From Lasiosphaeria ovina (lineage: Eukaryota > Ascomycota > Sordariomycetes > Sordariales > Lasiosphaeriaceae), in NCBI GenBank assembly GCA_033439765.1, contig JAULSN010000016.1, positions 124,001-188,000 of the forward strand: DNA of 64,000 nt, given 5' to 3'. Numbering within the stretch: position 1 is the stretch's first letter; every line of letters begins with the position of its first letter. A model generated the notes under the pieces. The model worked only from the letters and a program-made list of their open reading frames with translations. It searched no databases and was not told the DNA's origin. Shown here piece by piece: positions 1 to 10,028 of the stretch. Both the position numbers and the translations under genes were made by a program.

Positions 1-2429
1 CTGGTGTTGTCGTCGCAGATGCAGACGCACGGCTCGACGCAGATGGTCGTTTTCAGCGGCCTGAAGGCGGTGTAGGTCTTGGTCGTCGCAGTCCTAAAGC
101 TGGAGGAGGGCGAGTCGCTGTCCGAGGGCTGGCGCTTGTTGGTAGAGCTAGAGCCCTTCGTCCTGGGAGCGGCCTTGGCCTTGTATGTTGGCGTGCTGGC
201 GCTGCTGGCGCTGCTGAAGCTGTTGAGGTAGCCTTTGTTTGAGCTCGCGTCCTTACGTCTCCAGCCCCAGATGTTTCCTTGAGATTTTCTGGAGCTGCTG
301 CTGCTGCTGCTGCTGCTCGTGGTTGCGTAGCCGCTTCGGGTGTCGCTCTTGTCGGTCAGCACTTCTTGGGTGTTGGCTGAAGGGTTAGCTGAGAACGGCG
401 TTCGGTACTGCTGTGGGTTGACATTTCCTCGGGTTCTTCCGGAACTGCTAGAGCTGCTGCTCGCACCTGCGTGGTCGCCTCGGATGTCGCTCTTGTCAGT
501 TATCACTGTTTGGGTGTTGGCTGGGGATTTAGCTGAAGAGGACGTGCGGTGTTGCCGTTGGTTCTCTTTGCTCGAGTCTGGCAGCGGTGAGGACTTGTCG
601 GCCCTGGTGGGGGATTGGCCCTTGCGCCCCCAACCCCATCCACTTCCTTCAGCTTTGCTGGAGCTGCTGCTGGAGCTGCTTCTCGTGCTTGGGTGGTCGC
701 TTCGGACGTCGCTCTTATCGGTCATCTCTGCCCGAGTCTTAGCTGAGAATTCAGCCTCAGCCTCGGCTGAAGAGAACGTGGGATGCTGCCGTGATTTCTC
801 CTTGCTTGGACCCGGCAGTGGGGAGGACTTGTGCTTGATCGAAGACGAGTGTGAGTTCGGTGCTGGTGAGCTGGAGGAACTAGACTCTACAACTCTGTTG
901 CCGTCAGCAGACCGACGCGCAGAGCTGGAAGCTGTTCCTGAAGCGCTACCCCTGATATTGGAGACCAGTTCGTCATCCCCAAGGCGTACATCCTCATCGG
1001 CCTCTGCTTCCATTGATCTTCCTGTAAATTTACCAAATGTGCTTTTCCACATGGAGCCCCAAGACCTGGCGCTGGGGCTCACCTTGTTGTCCTCGTGGGA
1101 CATTGAGAGGACCCTGGAAGGTGGAGAAGTGGCGGTTTTGGCGGTGGTGGTCGTGTGTCTGCTCTCTGGGCTCTCGACGGGTTTAGACCCGCCGGCCATG
1201 CTGAAAGCTGAGAAGGTGCTCGTGAGTATCTTCTTGATGCTGCTTCCGTCTTCATTCAGCGGTGCTGGTGCTGGTGTTGGCGACTTGGCGTTTTGATGTG
1301 AAGTATCTGAGCCCTTTGTCGGTCTCAAGCTGGTTCTGGAGTTGGAGCCTTTCTGTTGTGTGATGGACTCTGGCTGAACGTCTGCCCTTGCGTCCGTCTT
1401 CGAAGTGCTGGATTCAGTCTTTGGGTTTGACTTTCCCGTCGAGGACTCAGCACCCCCGTTCCCCTTCAAAACTGTCCCAGACTGGCTTTTCGGAATGTCT
1501 TTAGACTCGCTCTTTGAGGAAGCACCACGACGTTCTTTGGGCACGTCCCATCTCATTGAGTAGGAATCCTCGTCGGTGGTCCAATATGAGCTAGAGAGCG
1601 GCTCACTGGAGGCCGTGGACTCCGTATACACATACCCGAAGATGTTTCTGCGTTCTACCACGGGCACGGGCACGGGCTCGGCCTCTTTAACAGCCTCGGT
1701 CGCTGGAGCCATCTTCGTCCACGTGAACTCCTTCGGCTCAGGTGGACGGCCCGTGTACTTCCGGCAGGGCAACGGCTTGTTAGGGTCGCGCGGGCGAGTC
1801 GGACGGCGTGGTTTGGGTTGCTTTTCGTCGATGGTGCCGTCCCAAACGTTCCACCGCTCAACGAGGTCCTTGGCGCGTTCTAGTGAGTCCACGACAGTCT
1901 CTCCCGCGCAAAACACGGGGGTGCCGTACCAGTCCGGGACGCCCTCCACCCTGTGCAGCTGGCATCTCTTCAGGTCATTGTTTAGAAGGTCGTAAGAGTT
2001 CCCAAGCCGTTCGAGTCTTTGTTCGGCTTCCAAATAGGTCCACACCCTATCATTCGTCTCGTCATGGATGACTTCTTTCTGGTAGTCATAGCAGCGCCCA
2101 ATGTCATCAGGCGATGTAGTAACCGTCACGCCGAGGACGTCGTAGGGAAAGTCGACGATTTCGGGGATATTTCCCTGCGGTGGTTGTTTGGCCAGCATGG
2201 TCATTGCGCCGAAACCAGCAGCGACAACGCCGATAGCCATCTGACGATTGTGGCCATGGTTCAAGTACCCTAACGCCACCTGCAGTCCAATTGACGCCGC
2301 CGAGACACCCAGCGCAAAGCCCTCCCATAATACCACGGATGCGTAATGACAGAAGATCTTGGTGTGGTGATAGGAAACCTTGGCATAGTGAGCGGCAGTC
2401 GCAAGCTCGGCTTCCGTTAAGTTCTCCAT
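1..2429 (-). CDS. Membrane-anchored Ser-rich repeat protein (3' end beyond window)
   Basis: One open frame runs from an ATG at 2429 to the left edge with no stop, so at least 809 residues are present and the C-terminus is missing. Residues about 31-57 and 64-82 are hydrophobic and could form two membrane segments or a hairpin. A folded-looking part follows to about residue 190 (YDYQKEVIHDE, RVEGVPDWYGTPVF), and then a long Ser/Thr/Lys-rich, probably disordered region. Three imperfect repeats near the left edge share a TDKSD core followed by a run of 7-8 serines; two of them continue into a GWGRKG or GWRRKD patch. The last visible residues are Cys-rich (CVEPCVCICDD). I do not recognise the family. 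It is divergent from the small secreted protein gene at 3121, with 691 bp between the start codons. A plus-strand frame at 340-1296 is the antisense of the repeats. Confidence 0.75.
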   Translation of the reverse strand, partial: MENLTEAELATAAHYAKVSYHHTKIFCHYASVVLWEGFALGVSAASIGLQVALGYLNHGHNRQMAIGVVAAGFGAMTMLAKQPPQGNIPEIVDFPYDVLGVTVTTSPDDIGRCYDYQKEVIHDETNDRVWTYLEAEQRLERLGNSYDLLNNDLKRCQLHRVEGVPDWYGTPVFCAGETVVDSLERAKDLVERWNVWDGTIDEKQPKPRRPTRPRDPNKPLPCRKYTGRPPEPKEFTWTKMAPATEAVKEAEPVPVPVVERRNIFGYVYTESTASSEPLSSSYWTTDEDSYSMRWDVPKERRGASSKSESKDIPKSQSGTVLKGNGGAESSTGKSNPKTESSTSKTDARADVQPESITQQKGSNSRTSLRPTKGSDTSHQNAKSPTPAPAPLNEDGSSIKKILTSTFSAFSMAGGSKPVESPESRHTTTTAKTATSPPSRVLSMSHEDNKVSPSARSWGSMWKSTFGKFTGRSMEAEADEDVRLGDDELVSNIRGSASGTASSSARRSADGNRVVESSSSSSPAPNSHSSSIKHKSSPLPGPSKEKSRQHPTFSSAEAEAEFSAKTRAEMTDKSDVRSDHPSTRSSSSSSSSKAEGSGWGWGRKGQSPTRADKSSPLPDSSKENQRQHRTSSSAKSPANTQTVITDKSDIRGDHAGASSSSSSSGRTRGNVNPQQYRTPFSANPSANTQEVLTDKSDTRSGYATTSSSSSSSSSRKSQGNIWGWRRKDASSNKGYLNSFSSASSASTPTYKAKAAPRTKGSSSTNKRQPSDSDSPSSSFRTATTKTYTAFRPLKTTICVEPCVCICDDNT

Positions 2430-3120
2430 TTACGTGAGTAGATATTTAGAAGTTTGGTCTCATATGGGTTCCGCTTCCAATGGTTCCACGACATGTTCAG
2501 GGTACCAGTTTCTTGAACAAGTACAGCTCCCAGCGCGCCGGGCAATATATATACGGACTTGAAGCGGTGCCTGTGATGCAGGATAAAGCCTTTGTTAGGC
2601 CAATAGCACGTGGCTTCTTCTTCTTTATTCCTGCTATTATTGTGTGCTGTTTACTGTACTGTTCTCTTTGTCTACTTGCCCTCATTCGATGGGAGACCTA
2701 TCAGCTTGAGTCAATCCCTGTACCTGGTTATTGGGCAACAGGGACGGCAAACTTTCTTTGGCACCGGCTATCACCATCGCAAGGAAAGAAGTAGTCTGGA
2801 GAGTCCAGATGAATTGAATACGTTCCAACAACTACCTTTTAACTGTAGTGCACCAACACCTCCTTTGTCAATTGGGCTGGACATAGTACCACAACAAGTT
2901 ATTGCTATGAAAGGACATGTTGACAGCCTCACGGGCCCCTGCATCTAGGTCTATATAACAGGCGACACAACCCGCACTTTGTCGCCGGTCTACACTTTTC
3001 TGTCAATTGGCCGTCGTTGTTTAAGCCGTTCGTCACTCTCACATCCCTCGGAGATTGAATCAAGGTTCGTTCCAAAGAGCAAAATTAATTAGCCTCCAAC
3101 GAGCCCGAATAGCAAAAAAC
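2430..3120. promoter_or_regulatory. Divergent intergenic/promoter region
   Basis: This stretch separates two divergent genes. A TATATAA box at 2952-2958 lies about 165 bp before the ATG at 3121 and suits the plus-strand gene. An ATATATATA run at 2545-2553 lies about 115 bp before the ATG at 2429 and could serve the minus-strand gene. Short frames on the plus strand here lack coding character and are not called. Confidence 0.4.
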
Positions 3121-3453
3121 ATGTCTCTCGCCTCCTACGTGAAGACTATTCTCGCAGCTATGCTCCTAGCACCACTAGCCAGCGGCCTCGCCGCAGCAGT
3201 CTCAAATGTGACATCAAACGGAACACCAGCCCTCGAGCCGTGGCAGATGGCGCAGCTAGAAACCTCGCTCTCAACACACGTCGTCCTCGCCAAAACACAG
3301 TTCGACCATACGGCGTTCCCACCGTCGGCGACTAACTGCACCGTGCGCTGGCTGCGGGCGGCGGACGAAGAGCCGTGGGGCTGGGCCATCATGTGCGCCG
3401 ACACTGCCAAGCCGTCGAGCAACTATACCATACTACTGCTGCCGGGGGTGTGA
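3121..3453 (+). CDS. Small secreted glycoprotein candidate
   Basis: A single exon encodes 110 residues. The N-terminus (MSLASYVKTILAAMLLAPLA) is a typical signal peptide, with likely cleavage near residues 22-26 after the SGLAAA stretch. The mature part has about 85 residues, two cysteines (in TNCTVRW and IMCADT) that could pair, and four N-glycosylation sequons (NVT, NGT, NCT, NYT). There is no membrane segment after the signal. The frame stays open upstream to 3055 but without an ATG, so 3121 is chosen. A TATATAA box lies about 165 bp upstream. Small size, secretion and lack of a recognisable domain fit a secreted effector-like or cell-surface protein, but the low cysteine number is not typical of cysteine-rich effectors. 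Function is unknown. It converges on the DUF4470 gene, with 297 bp between stop codons. Confidence 0.7.
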   Translation: MSLASYVKTILAAMLLAPLASGLAAAVSNVTSNGTPALEPWQMAQLETSLSTHVVLAKTQFDHTAFPPSATNCTVRWLRAADEEPWGWAIMCADTAKPSSNYTILLLPGV

Positions 3454-3750
3454 ATACGACCGCGTCGGCTGAGATGCCAGCAGGGCCGAGTGCGTGTTAA
3501 ATCTTTTTTATCTATCCCCCTTCTTTCTTGTAATTAGTAAATATTCAAGAGAGCTTTTTAACTATTCAGTATTAATCAACGTCGCCCACTGTTCCTGCTC
3601 ATTATCATATTTTGTAATATAAATTTTGTATAGTCCAATACCCGGGGCCTCTTATTGCCATAATAATCGGCCCCATCAGGCAATCGGCTCGTTACCATTG
3701 ACTTACTGCACGAACTCCCACCAACAGCGCCAAACCCAACCCAAGTAAAT

Positions 3751-6700
3751 CTACTCGCTCCAAAGCCCCTTCATGGTCACCCCATCCTTCACGTCGACAC
3801 CCTTCGTGACCTGCGTCCATGTGTCCGTCCTCCAGAAAAAGACCTTCCACCCGCCGTCTCTCATCAGCTGCACGACATCCTTTCGGCACCAGAACGACGC
3901 AGTGCGCGTGGCCGCGACGTACGTGACCGCCGTGAAGATGCGCAGGCACTCGGTCTTGATCTTGTTCCGCTTTTCCAAGGGAACGGCCCACCCTCTGCCC
4001 TCGTCGTCTTCTCGTAGGATCTGCCAGAGTGCGGTGCCGCTTGGGGGAGCCTCGTATTTTTCAGACGGCGACTTCCAGAACAGCAGCACAAAGTGCGGGA
4101 CGCGCAGCTGCACGTCCTTAAAGGCTGGAAAGGAGACGGCGAACTCGGCAAGTTCGGCCGGAGGCGCCAAGGCCCTCGGGGGAGCGACGAACCCGAATGG
4201 CAGCAGACGGCTCCAGATGCTCAAGAGCGTCGTGAACTCGGCTGTCCATGGAGAAATCCGAACGCTGTGGGCGGGCAGCGTCGCGTCGACGTCGGCGGGA
4301 GAGGTGACGAGCCTCCGCGGGAAGCTAGCGGTAGTCGTGATGGTGTCCCCGCAGAGGGCCGAGACGACTCCCGACAGCCAGTGGGCCGGGTAGCCCAGGT
4401 CTGCCAAGTGGGCAACCAGGCGCATCCAGGCGGTCAGGTTGAGCGGCGAGTAGACGGGGCTTCCGGTCCACTTCTCGCGGGGATACGGGACGCAGATTTT
4501 GAGGAACAGGGCGTGGAGCCACTTCTCCAGCGCCGGACGCGGCAGCATATCCTTGCCCCGAGAAAGCTTCTTGACAGGGCACTTCTCCCAGACAATATAG
4601 CCTTCGCTCATGAACCGCCTCCCCGCGTCGGACAGGTTCATTGAGCTGAGCACCTCGTCCTGTTCTGGACTGGTCTGCTCTGCATGTGGGTCGACAATTC
4701 GGACAATGGAGAAATGATCCGCGATGCGCTTCTTGTCGTGCATCATCATATATTCGGCCTGGAAGTGCTCGTGAGACCCGAACTCGGGCGGGTTGAGGAG
4801 GACGGTGAGGCGGAGATTGGATGCGCTCTCTTCGCGAAGCAATGGGCGCCCGTACATGGCTGCTGTGAGGAGTCCTCCGACGTAGTCACTATAGCCGACA
4901 GTTTGCGTTAGCTTCGGAAGCGTTCCTTGAGATGCGAGTGGCAAGACTTACGGAATGTTGCTCATGTGGATGCGGTCATATTTGCGGGGGAATTCGGAAG
5001 GATCAATGCCTCCTGCTGGCCGCGATCGGGCCTCAAGACAGCCCCAGCGAATCCGGTCCATGGTGTCAGTCATCTCTCCAGCCAAAGCTTCTATCTTTAG
5101 TCTACCAGAGAGCTTGATGAGACCATAAGAAACGGACACAAAGAGACCGCCGACCATGTCCAGTACTCCTTCGTCCTGGCCATTGTTTGGGAGCATGTGC
5201 ACGAGTTCAAGAGGATCGCTTTCGATCGAAGGGACCTTATCTTCATCGGTGGATACTTTCTCGCCGAGCCCATTCTCCCCGTATACTATGAGAGATTCGA
5301 CATGGTCAAAGTCAATGAGCGTCAGGTTCGTCACCCAAGCTGCATCAACGTGCGAGCGGATCTGGTTGATGGCCTCTCTTGACCCCGTCTTATCGTACTT
5401 CTCTATGAGCGCAACCAGCGGAGGATCGCGACGGCGTGCAAAATCCTTGGTTGGAAGCAGGATTGCCAGCTCGTCAAAGATCTTGCGGTCCCTCTCAAAC
5501 CCTGGGAGCGTATCCTTGGCAAGAGATTGGCCGTACATTGTAATTTGCTGGAGTCTATGCGCGGTCAGTCTGTGCTTGACTGTGCGCCGGATGACGGGCG
5601 CGCTGTAGTAGTTGGCTTGCAGGGGGTTCTGCCACTGCTTGAGGACATATACGACTTGTTTCCGGGTAGATTCAGGCACAAAGAGCCAGTTAAACACTTT
5701 TTCGTCCGTCTCAAGAGTAGAAATCAGCCCGCTGATGTGGGCTTGGAGCTTTTCGTTCACGGCTGCTGGGACGACCTGCGCGGCGAAGAGGTAGGCCATA
5801 ATAGCGGGCCCATCTTCAATCCCTGGCGTCTTGCGAGATCTGAGATGGGCGAGCATGATCAGCATGTCGAAGAAGATCAATGTCCGGGCTATTGCTGCCG
5901 GTTTGAGATCCAATATGGTGATGTGGATGTCGTTACAGGCCTGTTTTGTCGGACTTTGCATGTCGAAGACAGAAACGACAAGGAGTGTCATAAAGAGGTT
6001 GCGGGCGTCGCCGGTGCCGCAGAACATCAAAGATACATTGTCCTTGGGGGAGCAGGACTTGAATAAGGCTTCATCGAACAGAGACTGTACCACGTCATGC
6101 CCGATTGCGTAGTACTCTGCTACGTCGTCCCTATAAGGAACATAGCTTCATTAACAAAAGCGCTAATATGGACCACAAGATACCTATCGACGTACAAATA
6201 TGCCTGGTATCGAGGGAGACGGTCAAAGACCATCTTTCGGTGGCTCTCCACATCTTTGCTCCAGGGAGCAAGGGCGTCGACGGTGCTGCGGGTGGAATCC
6301 GCAAGACTTTCATCAGACAACTCATCGAGGATCTCGCGGGCCTCGCCGAATCGCGATTCGTGCATGTAGCATTTTGCAAGCCGTTCGCGAAGCGTCCTCT
6401 TCTTCCGAAGAGCCACTTCATCAGAGTCGGCCTCGGCGTCGCCAGCCAATCGAAGAGCTTTGAGAATATACTCGCTGGCTGCAGCGTACTGGCCCAGCTC
6501 AAACTTGACGCTAGACAAGTTGGATAGCGGGCTCGGGTCATCTGGTGCCAATAATGCAGCCTTTTTGTATTCAATCTCGGCTGATGGTAGGAAGATGGTC
6601 AGGCCACTGCAAGCATGAAATGTCGGCGAAAGAGGCTGAAGACGGTGGCAATAAAAGATCAAAAAGCTTACCTGCCCCTAGATTTCCCTTTTTGTACAAC

Positions 6701-6756
6701 TCATTACCGCGCTTCCTCGCAGCTTCCGCGCTGGTCTCCGTGTTCTCGGTCGCCAT
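3751..6756 (-). CDS. TPR-like / DUF4470 domain protein
   Basis: Four exons, 6672-6756, 6184-6580, 4952-6130 and 3751-4888, join in frame to 932 residues. Introns are 91, 53 and 63 nt; two of the donors are GTAAGC and GTAAGT. Residues 1 to about 155 are a TPR-like helical region (AARKRGNELYKKGN at the start, then AAEIEYKKAALLAPDDPSPL). From about 164 a DUF4470 domain begins (DVAEYYAIGHDVV, then LMFCGTGDARNLFMTLL near 195-209), whose glycine-rich GTGDARN loop resembles a Rossmann-type methyltransferase motif. The join at 4888 restores NIPDYVGG. In fungi this architecture often comes with a MYND zinc finger; I see no such cysteine cluster here. The biochemical role is unknown. Calling the family is fairly safe; any methyltransferase activity is only inference. 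Confidence 0.85.
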
Positions 6757-7541
6757 TTTGCCCGAGGTGCGCAGTTGGGTTGAAAAAGAATTAAGGTGCT
6801 TGGGGGAAGTCGGGTATGGATTTGGAAAGAAAAACGGATACGGCCCCACCGCTCTATTTCTAGTGGCTTGCACACCACACGGAAGCCGGGTCTTGTATCC
6901 GACGACGCTAGTAAGAATAGCGCACCGCGCGCCAAACCAGGGGGGCCCGTCCAGGTATATTACGGTAATGAAATCGAACAAGATTGTACGAATACAGACT
7001 CGACTATTCCGCTCTGTTCCAACGCGGATTACTATGTAAATGTTTTGGATACTCTGTAGAATGTGTAATAAACATCCCTAGTTTAGTAAAAAAAATTCGA
7101 GTCTTAATTCACAAATTGGCAGCCCCGCACAGCTCCTAATTAAATCACGTTCCCCAACACAAACAACGCCAGCCCCTTTTCCACTAATCTGACATGAGTC
7201 CACGACTCGGCCTCAGTTTCAAAACGATGCACAGCAGTATCAACACACCCCGTGTTAGCATCTCCAATCTCATCATTTCATTTCCTAATTCAAAAGGGTC
7301 GCCGCAGTGCTGCTGTCCCCAGTTGGCACACTGGTCGTCTGCAGAGCACGCAACGAGTCTTTCTGATTTGATACGGGCGACACCGGCGGGAGATGGGTTA
7401 AGAAGACGCAGAGGACATGCGACCATATTGCCAATTCACTATTATCACAATTATCTACGACAAGACCATCAATAATACTCCCCCAAAATTTCCAGATAAT
7501 TGGTCGAAACCCCGTGTAAGCGCCACCAGACACCAGCCGAG
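6757..7541. other. Intergenic region upstream of the DUF4470 gene
   Basis: This 785-bp stretch lies between two minus-strand genes. It should hold the promoter of the DUF4470 gene and the 3' UTR of the coiled-coil gene. Short frames on both strands overlap each other and none has a domain or convincing splice context. An A-rich patch lies near 7087-7097. Nothing else is evident. Confidence 0.4.
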
Positions 7542-9055
7542 TCAGACTCCCACAAATAGATTCAGCAAACGCACGTCCACGCCCCCCTCCGCCAGCTTGA
7601 CGTCCCTAATATCGTCATCCCCGTCATCGCCCTCGTCCCCAGAGTAGTACACCTCGCGGTCGCCCGCGTGCGCCAGCGCGACGGCCGTGGCATCATCGCA
7701 GCTGTCGTCGCGGCCCCTGTCGCTGCTACCGCCGCTGGCCGTGGCACTCGCACGGTCTGCAGGCCTAGACCTAGCACCATCATCAGAGGCAGCCGCAATA
7801 ATACTCCGCACCGACTCCTCGAGCAGGCGGCCGACGAGGGCCTTGTTGTCGGCGTCCTCGCGTAGCATGGTGGCCTTGAGGTCGCGCTCGGCGCGGTCGA
7901 GCTCCTCGCGGCGGCGGGCAATGTCGCGCAGCACGCGCGCCGCGCGGTCCTCGAGCGAGTTCTTGCTCAGCTCCATGGCGCGCACCTTGGCGTCGACCTC
8001 GGCCTTGAGCTGCTCGAGCTGCGCCGCCCGCCCGTGGTCCTGCAGCGCGTCCGCCAGCGCCACCGCCCCGCCCAGCAGCCGCCCGATGCCGCGTGCCGTC
8101 GTCGGCAGCCGGTGCACCGCCGTGTGGCGCAGCGTCTGCGCCGGCTGCACGAGGTCGCGGATCGTCATCGGCGGGGATGTGGTGGTGTTGGTGTTGGCGA
8201 GCTTGATGGCGTTGGGGGGAAGTGTCGTGTGCGTCTTGCCGAGGATCTGCGTCCACTTGGTCAGCTCGACCGCCGCCGCGCAGTCCCACCCGCGCTGCTC
8301 GAGTAATGAGGGCATCCACTTTGCCGCGAAGTCGAAACAGCATTCCTCGAGGAGCTGCTGCGCGGCTGTGAGGATGAGGTGCTGCGCCTTGTACGGTATG
8401 AAGGACGGATACAGCGAGGGGATCTGGTCCTTGAGCAGCTCGTCCGGTCCTCCTGTTGTTGTTAATTCTGTCGGCGCTGTTGTTGCAGCTACTGTCAATG
8501 TTGTTGCAGCCGCGGGCGTAGTAGTTGTTGTTCCTGCTGCTGCTGCTGCGGCTGCGGCTGCAAAGAGTGACTGGTTAGTACGATCCGGGTATGTTTTGTG
8601 GGTGTAAGGAAGTAATATCTACCTAGAGTTGGCACAGGGAAAGGAGCAGACGCAGAAGCAAACTGCAAAACGCCGGGCTCTGGCTCCTCGTCGCTGAGCT
8701 CTTTTAGGTTATCTTCGGAAGCGACCACCTCTTCGACCGCCTTGGCGGCCGACTTTGCCGCCTTGGCCTCGGATACTTCGCGCTCTGCATTTCGCGACGG
8801 CGTCGTTTGGAAGAGGTCGGGAAATATGGCCCGGGCGCACACCTCAGAGACGAAGACGTTTTCCTCTAGAAGCCCCTTCAGCACGGCAACCAGCTTGTCC
8901 TCGCCCAGCTCCGACAGCAGCTTCGTCAGAGACAGCTTGTTCTTGCGGACTAGGTTTCGGATCTTCTTCTCCCTCCGCAGCAGCGCGTTGTCGCCCGTGA
9001 AGATGGGCCTGCAAGTTATGTAGACCCGCCGTCGATCGGGGGCGCTGGACGCCAT
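7542..9055 (-). CDS. Coiled-coil protein of unknown function
   Basis: Two exons, 8623-9055 and 7542-8557, join to 482 residues across a 65-nt intron with a TACTAAC branch site and TTTGCAG acceptor. The N-terminus (MASSAPDRRRVYITCRPIFT) leads into a basic helical segment (REKKIRNLVRKNKLSLTKLL) and a conserved-looking block around LVAVLKGLLEENVFVSEVCA. An acidic linker and an Ala/Thr-rich stretch at the exon join follow. The second half holds LLEECCFDFAAKWMPSLLEQ, and a long coiled coil from about residue 320 to 390 (AQLEQLKAEVDAKVRAMELS, then RRREELDRAERDLKATMLRE). The tail is Ser/Gly/Asp-rich, ends in DVRLLNLFVGV and contains the acidic run DEGDDGDDDIRD. I do not recognise the family. A scaffold or complex subunit is possible, but that is inference from the coiled coil alone. 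Confidence 0.75.
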
Positions 9056-10028
9056 TCTGGGTGTTTAGACTAATGATTATTTTTGCGTGGTGGTGGGATG
9101 TAAAGTTGCCTTGAAGAGGCTCAAGTCAGATGACGGAGATGCGTGCGCAGGATGCTGCAGGCTGTGGTGCTACTCCGGGTTTGGGTGACATGTATAAAGA
9201 TGGGATGAATGAACGAGGTGGCAGAATGAGACTGAACGCTCTCGTCGCTGGCTCCGCAGCGACGGTCGGCCTCAGTGCAGAGGAGATTGCCACCCATGAG
9301 TCTCCTTTGAGTGGCCTGGAAACAGCGATCCTCGAATCAAACATTTTGACGGAGAGCTGGACTGGCCATGGAGAGCAAAGAGAGCGTTGTGTTGTTTGCT
9401 AACAACGGGAACGTGCAGCACAAAGTGTAGGAGACTTGATTGATTTGCGACGTGGCCGCCCTCCGACCGACCCAATCTCGGCGCCCAACAGGGCGGGCCG
9501 ACAATAAGGTACCTACCGGCCGCGACCCAACTCTTTGTGGCCCAGAACTCGGCCATTCGTCCCTTTTGACGACTTTTCGTTTGAAGCGCTGCTGGCCGGA
9601 CAACGCACGTCTCTCGTAGGCCAAAAGTCTCAAACAGGCATCCTAGCCAGCCAGAAACCGTAAACTCGTCTTCTATCAACAACCCAGGCCACTAACCAGT
9701 TCTAAATGAGATTTAAACAATGCCTCAGGGCAATAAGTCAACACATAGATGATCACAAAGAAAGAGACTCACTGCTGTTGGTTGAGGGTTCACAAACCTC
9801 CGGATCCTGGATATGATCCTGCAATCCTGCATGTTGAACGCGCCCTTGCTAGGAGCAGGGGAAGAACCCCACTCCGAGTGTTGTAACCTCCGCATCACAC
9901 TGCGTGACTCATCAAAACGGATGAGTTCATTCCGTATTTTTGAGAACCATATATCTGTCTCTGAGCCCACTCGAACTTGAATCAGCCGTTGGGGTCGAAT
10001 TTGATAACGACATCAAAAATACAAAATC
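9056..10028. other. Divergent intergenic region
   Basis: This 973-bp stretch separates the coiled-coil gene (minus) from the PhzF gene (plus) and must carry both promoters. The sequence 9126-9402 is open on both strands and codes for about 90 residues on the plus strand, but no domain or partner exon was found. No other feature is evident. Confidence 0.4.

Noticed and set aside
340..1296. 318-codon plus-strand frame
   Set aside because: It is the antisense of the Ser-rich repeat region of the minus-strand gene at 1-2429, and its Leu/Val runs mirror those repeats.
2480..2948. Overlapping 104- and 112-codon plus-strand frames
   Set aside because: Two frames overlap in the divergent promoter region, with no family features and a TATA box at their end.
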